A stretch of DNA of 64,000 bases from DATFQE01 sp963733845 (GTDB taxonomy: Bacteria > Actinomycetota > Thermoleophilia > Gaiellales > Gaiellaceae), in NCBI GenBank assembly GCA_963733845.1, contig CAVTEM010000004.1, positions 1-64,000 of the forward strand. Direction: 5' to 3'. The notes beneath the pieces are model-generated. The model was not told the origin of the DNA, did no database searches, and was given only the letters and a program-made list of their open reading frames with translations. Shown piece after piece: positions 61,520 to 64,000 of the stretch; the stretch's first letter is position 1, and every line of letters begins with the position of its first letter. A program made the position numbers and the translations under genes.

Positions 61520-62515
61520 GTGAAGAGCGCACTCGTGACCGGCGGCGCGGGCTTCATCGGCTCGCATCTGTGCGAGCTTCTGCTCGACGAAGGCTGGGAG
61601 GTCTTCGTCCTCGACGACCTCTCCACGGGCGCGCCGGCGAACGTCGCCGGGCTGCGCGACCGCCCCGGCTTCCACCTCGTCGTCGAGTCGGTGCTCACGC
61701 AGTCGGTGGTGAGCGAGCTCGTGCACAAGTGCGACGCCGTCTTCCACCTGGCCGCCGCGGTCGGTGTGCGCCTGATCGTCGAGCAGCCGGGCAAGACACT
61801 GCTCACCAACGTCCAGGGGACGGAGAACGTGCTCGAGTACGCGAGCCGCTTCGGGAAGCCGGTGCTCGTTGCATCGAGCTCCGAGGTCTACGGCGACCAC
61901 GAGGCGGAGAACCTGCCGCTGCGCGAGGACGCCCGGCGGATCTACGGCCCCACGACGGCCAGGCGGTGGGGCTACGCGGCCTCGAAGGCCATGGACGAGT
62001 TCCTGGCGCTCGCCCGCCACGAGGAGGAGGGCCTCCGCTGCGTCATCGCCCGACTCTTCAACACGGTCGGGCCGCGACAGAGCGGCGAGTACGGCAATGT
62101 GATCCCCCGCTTCGTCAAGGCGGCGCTGGACGGCGCGCCGCTCGAGGTGCACGGGGACGGCACGCAGACTCGATGCTTCTGCCACGTCTCGGACACCGTG
62201 CGCGCTCTGGCCGGCCTGATGGCCGAGCCGGCCGCGAACGGCGAGATCTTCAACGTCGGCTCGAAGGAGTCGGTCACGATCCGCGAGCTCGCGGAGCGGA
62301 CGATCAAGGCGACGAACAGCTCCTCGGAGCTCGTCTTCGTCCCCTACCACGAGGTCTACGAGCACGGGATCGAGGAGATGTTCCAGCGCATGCCCGCGAT
62401 CGACAAGATCGCGGCCGCGATCGACTGGCGTCCGTCGAGCTCGCTCGACCAGATCCTCGGCGAACTGATCGCGAGAGCGAGGACCGACGCGCCGGTGTCC
62501 ACCACCAACGCGTGA
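61520..62515 (+). CDS. NAD-dependent sugar epimerase/dehydratase
   Basis: 331 residues, extended SDR. ALVTGGAGFIGSHLCELLLD cofactor site, FHLAAAVGVRLIVEQP, SSSEVYGDHEAENLPLRED, the catalytic YxxxK in WGYAASKAMDEF, and NTVGPRQSGEYGNVIPRFVK. Close to UDP-glucuronate decarboxylase and UDP-glucose 4-epimerase types. It supplies a nucleotide sugar for the polysaccharide. Stop overlaps the next GTG. Confidence 0.9.
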   Translation: MKSALVTGGAGFIGSHLCELLLDEGWEVFVLDDLSTGAPANVAGLRDRPGFHLVVESVLTQSVVSELVHKCDAVFHLAAAVGVRLIVEQPGKTLLTNVQGTENVLEYASRFGKPVLVASSSEVYGDHEAENLPLREDARRIYGPTTARRWGYAASKAMDEFLALARHEEEGLRCVIARLFNTVGPRQSGEYGNVIPRFVKAALDGAPLEVHGDGTQTRCFCHVSDTVRALAGLMAEPAANGEIFNVGSKESVTIRELAERTIKATNSSSELVFVPYHEVYEHGIEEMFQRMPAIDKIAAAIDWRPSSSLDQILGELIARARTDAPVSTTNA

Positions 62516-63408
62516 GCTCCGCGCCGGGCGACGAGGCGCCGGCCCTCAGCGTCGTCCTGCCGTCCCGCAACGGCGCGGCCACGATCGCCGTGCAGCTGGA
62601 GGCGCTCGCGTCCCAGTCGTGGGGTGGGCGCTGGGAGGTCGTGCTCGTGGACAACGGCTCGACGGACGAGACGGTGCAGATCGTCGAGAGCTTTCGAGAG
62701 CGCGTTCCCTCGCTGCTGATCGTCGCGTCGGCCCAGCGTGGAATCGCTCGGGCGCTCAACGCCGGCGTCGAGGCCGCCCGCGGTCGCTCGATCGCTTTCG
62801 TGAACGACGACGACGAAGTCGCCCCGGGCTGGCTCGAAGCGATCGCCACCGGGCTCGAGGAGTACGACGTCGTCGGCGGCCGGCTCGAGTACGACCGCCT
62901 GAACGAGCCTTGGGTGATCGAGGTGCGAGAGCGGGCCCAGGAAGCCGGGCTGCTGGAGTGGGGCTTCCTCGACCATCTGCCGTTCGCCGCCGGCGCCGCC
63001 CTCGCCGTGCGACGCGAGGCGCACGAGTCGATCGGCGGCTTCGACGAGTCGATGGTCCCCGCCGGCGAGGACATGGACTACTGCTGGCGCCTGCAGCAGG
63101 CCGGTGCGAGGATCGGCTTCGTGCCCGAGGCGGTCACCCACTACCGCCTCCGCCGTTCCATGGGGGCGTTGTTCCGCCAGGGCCGGAACTACGGCGAGGC
63201 TCACGCGCTGGCGTACAAGAAGCACCGCGGCCTGGGCCTCGAGCAAGCGCCGCATCCCTGGCGCCGCGGCTTCAGGGCGTGGCTCGGGCTCGCGCGTCGG
63301 CTGCTGCTCGTCCGCAGCAAGGTCGACCGCGGGCGCCTCGTCTGGCACGCAGGCCTCCGGATCGGGATGGTGAAAGGAAGCATCAAGCACCGCGTCGTCT
63401 TCTTCTGA
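62512..63408 (+). CDS. Glycosyltransferase family 2
   Basis: 298 residues. GT-A fold: LSVVLPSRNGAATIAVQLEA, VVLVDNGSTDETVQIVESF, IAFVNDDDEVAPGWLEAIA (DxD-type), GGFDESMVPAGEDMDYCWRL (acid base region). The C-terminus is basic (WRRGFRAWLGLARRLLLVRS) and probably lies on the membrane. Adds a sugar during repeat-unit assembly. Confidence 0.92.
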   Translation: MSSAPGDEAPALSVVLPSRNGAATIAVQLEALASQSWGGRWEVVLVDNGSTDETVQIVESFRERVPSLLIVASAQRGIARALNAGVEAARGRSIAFVNDDDEVAPGWLEAIATGLEEYDVVGGRLEYDRLNEPWVIEVRERAQEAGLLEWGFLDHLPFAAGAALAVRREAHESIGGFDESMVPAGEDMDYCWRLQQAGARIGFVPEAVTHYRLRRSMGALFRQGRNYGEAHALAYKKHRGLGLEQAPHPWRRGFRAWLGLARRLLLVRSKVDRGRLVWHAGLRIGMVKGSIKHRVVFF

Positions 63409-63412
63409 GCGC

Positions 63413-64000
63413 GTGAGCGTCGACGACAGCTCACTCACCCTCCGCCTTGCGACGAACACGCTCGTCCAGGCGGTCGGAACCCTGCTGACCTCGCTGGTCG
63501 GCTTCTTCACGTTCGTCGCGATCACGCGCGGGCTGGGCCCCGAGGCCTTCGGCGACTTCACGGCCGCGACCGTGTTCCTGCTGATCCCGGTCGTCCTCGC
63601 CGACGTCGGGCTGTCGGCCGCACTCCTGCGGGAGATCTCCGCCGACCCCGCGCGGACCGAGCCGGCCATGCGGGCTGCACTTCCGCTGCGAGCGCTGATC
63701 GCCGTCGGCGCGATCGCCGTCGCGGTCGGCGTCGCACTCGTCGCGCCGTTCAACGCGCAGATGAAGGACGCCATCCTGATCGCGTCCTTCGGTGGGGTCC
63801 TGACGATCATGACGTTCGCCCTCCAGCCGGTCCTCCAGGCGGAGCTGAAGATGCACTGGGCGGTCGCGGCGAACCTCGTGGGCCGCCTGGTCACGCTCGG
63901 CCTGACGCTGGCGGCGCTCGCCGCCGGGCTCGGCTTCAAGAGCGTCGTCACCGCCCAGGTGATCGGCCTGGCCGTGACCTTCCTCCTCCACCTGGTCGCC
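63413..64000 (+). CDS. Oligosaccharide flippase family protein (Wzx-like), partial
   Basis: 196 codons from GTG 63413 to the window end. Helices alternate with short loops (LVQAVGTLLTSLVGFFTFVA, FLLIPVVLADVGLSAALLRE, LIAVGAIAVAVGVALVAPF), and the ITRGLGPEAFGDFTAATVF loop is typical of polysaccharide flippases. It would move the lipid-linked unit across the membrane. The C-terminus lies outside the window. Confidence 0.88.
   Translation, partial: MSVDDSSLTLRLATNTLVQAVGTLLTSLVGFFTFVAITRGLGPEAFGDFTAATVFLLIPVVLADVGLSAALLREISADPARTEPAMRAALPLRALIAVGAIAVAVGVALVAPFNAQMKDAILIASFGGVLTIMTFALQPVLQAELKMHWAVAANLVGRLVTLGLTLAALAAGLGFKSVVTAQVIGLAVTFLLHLVA

Overview
The window reads as chromosomal DNA of a very GC-rich actinobacterium, most likely class Thermoleophilia (Gaiellales/Solirubrobacterales type). 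This placement is inferred from gene content and order only: CarD, ClpC, an F420-type luciferase-like oxidoreductase, a two-domain mycothiol-synthase-like acetyltransferase, a SigH-like sigma factor, frequent GTG/TTG starts, and many promoters whose -10 box lies only 6-8 bases before the start codon (leaderless mRNAs). Genes are packed with ATGA/GTGA overlaps. I see no prophage, CRISPR array or insertion sequence.

1-21 kb is a central-carbon island: a three-gene succinate dehydrogenase lacking membrane anchors (sdhA-sdhB-sdhE with a CCG-domain subunit), ATP-type PEP carboxykinase, citrate synthase, NAD-type isocitrate dehydrogenase, malate dehydrogenase and succinyl-CoA ligase (sucC and sucD separated by a methyltransferase gene). 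Between them lie a secreted sugar dehydrogenase, two tandem tyrosine recombinases (the first broken), a membrane PDZ-Lon protease and several small membrane or zinc-ribbon proteins.

21-36 kb is mixed: an ArsR/SRPBCC operon with a clear promoter-operator, a short Asp-rich peptide next to a JmjC oxygenase, a biotin-dependent acyl-CoA carboxylase (alpha at 24.9-26.7 kb, beta at 30.6-32.1 kb), PgsA, an NlpC/P60 hydrolase, a GGDEF/HD-GYP cyclic-di-GMP protein, and an EamA exporter divergent from an Lrp/AsnC regulator.

36-60 kb carries an old conserved backbone read leftward: clpC, radA, carD, ispD, ispF, gltX, cysS, rlmB fused to a NYN nuclease domain, sigH, tRNA-Thr. It combines the mycobacterial order (carD-ispD-ispF-cysS-rlmB) with the Bacillus order (gltX-cysS-rlmB-yacP-sigH). 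Inserted in it are tatA/tatC, a Tat-exported isomerase, MutY, a two-component system and exporters. 59.6-64 kb begins an exopolysaccharide locus (polyprenyl glycosylphosphotransferase, LPFSG-type surface protein, epimerase, glycosyltransferase, flippase).

Two whole-window signals stand out. First, a 164-171 bp element with long complementary ends occurs twice in the same orientation, each time immediately after a stop codon (after sdhE and after carD). Second, about a dozen genes carry single-base shifts, all of the same sign (one extra base, usually in a short C or G run), which points to insertion-biased sequence error; affected genes are marked.
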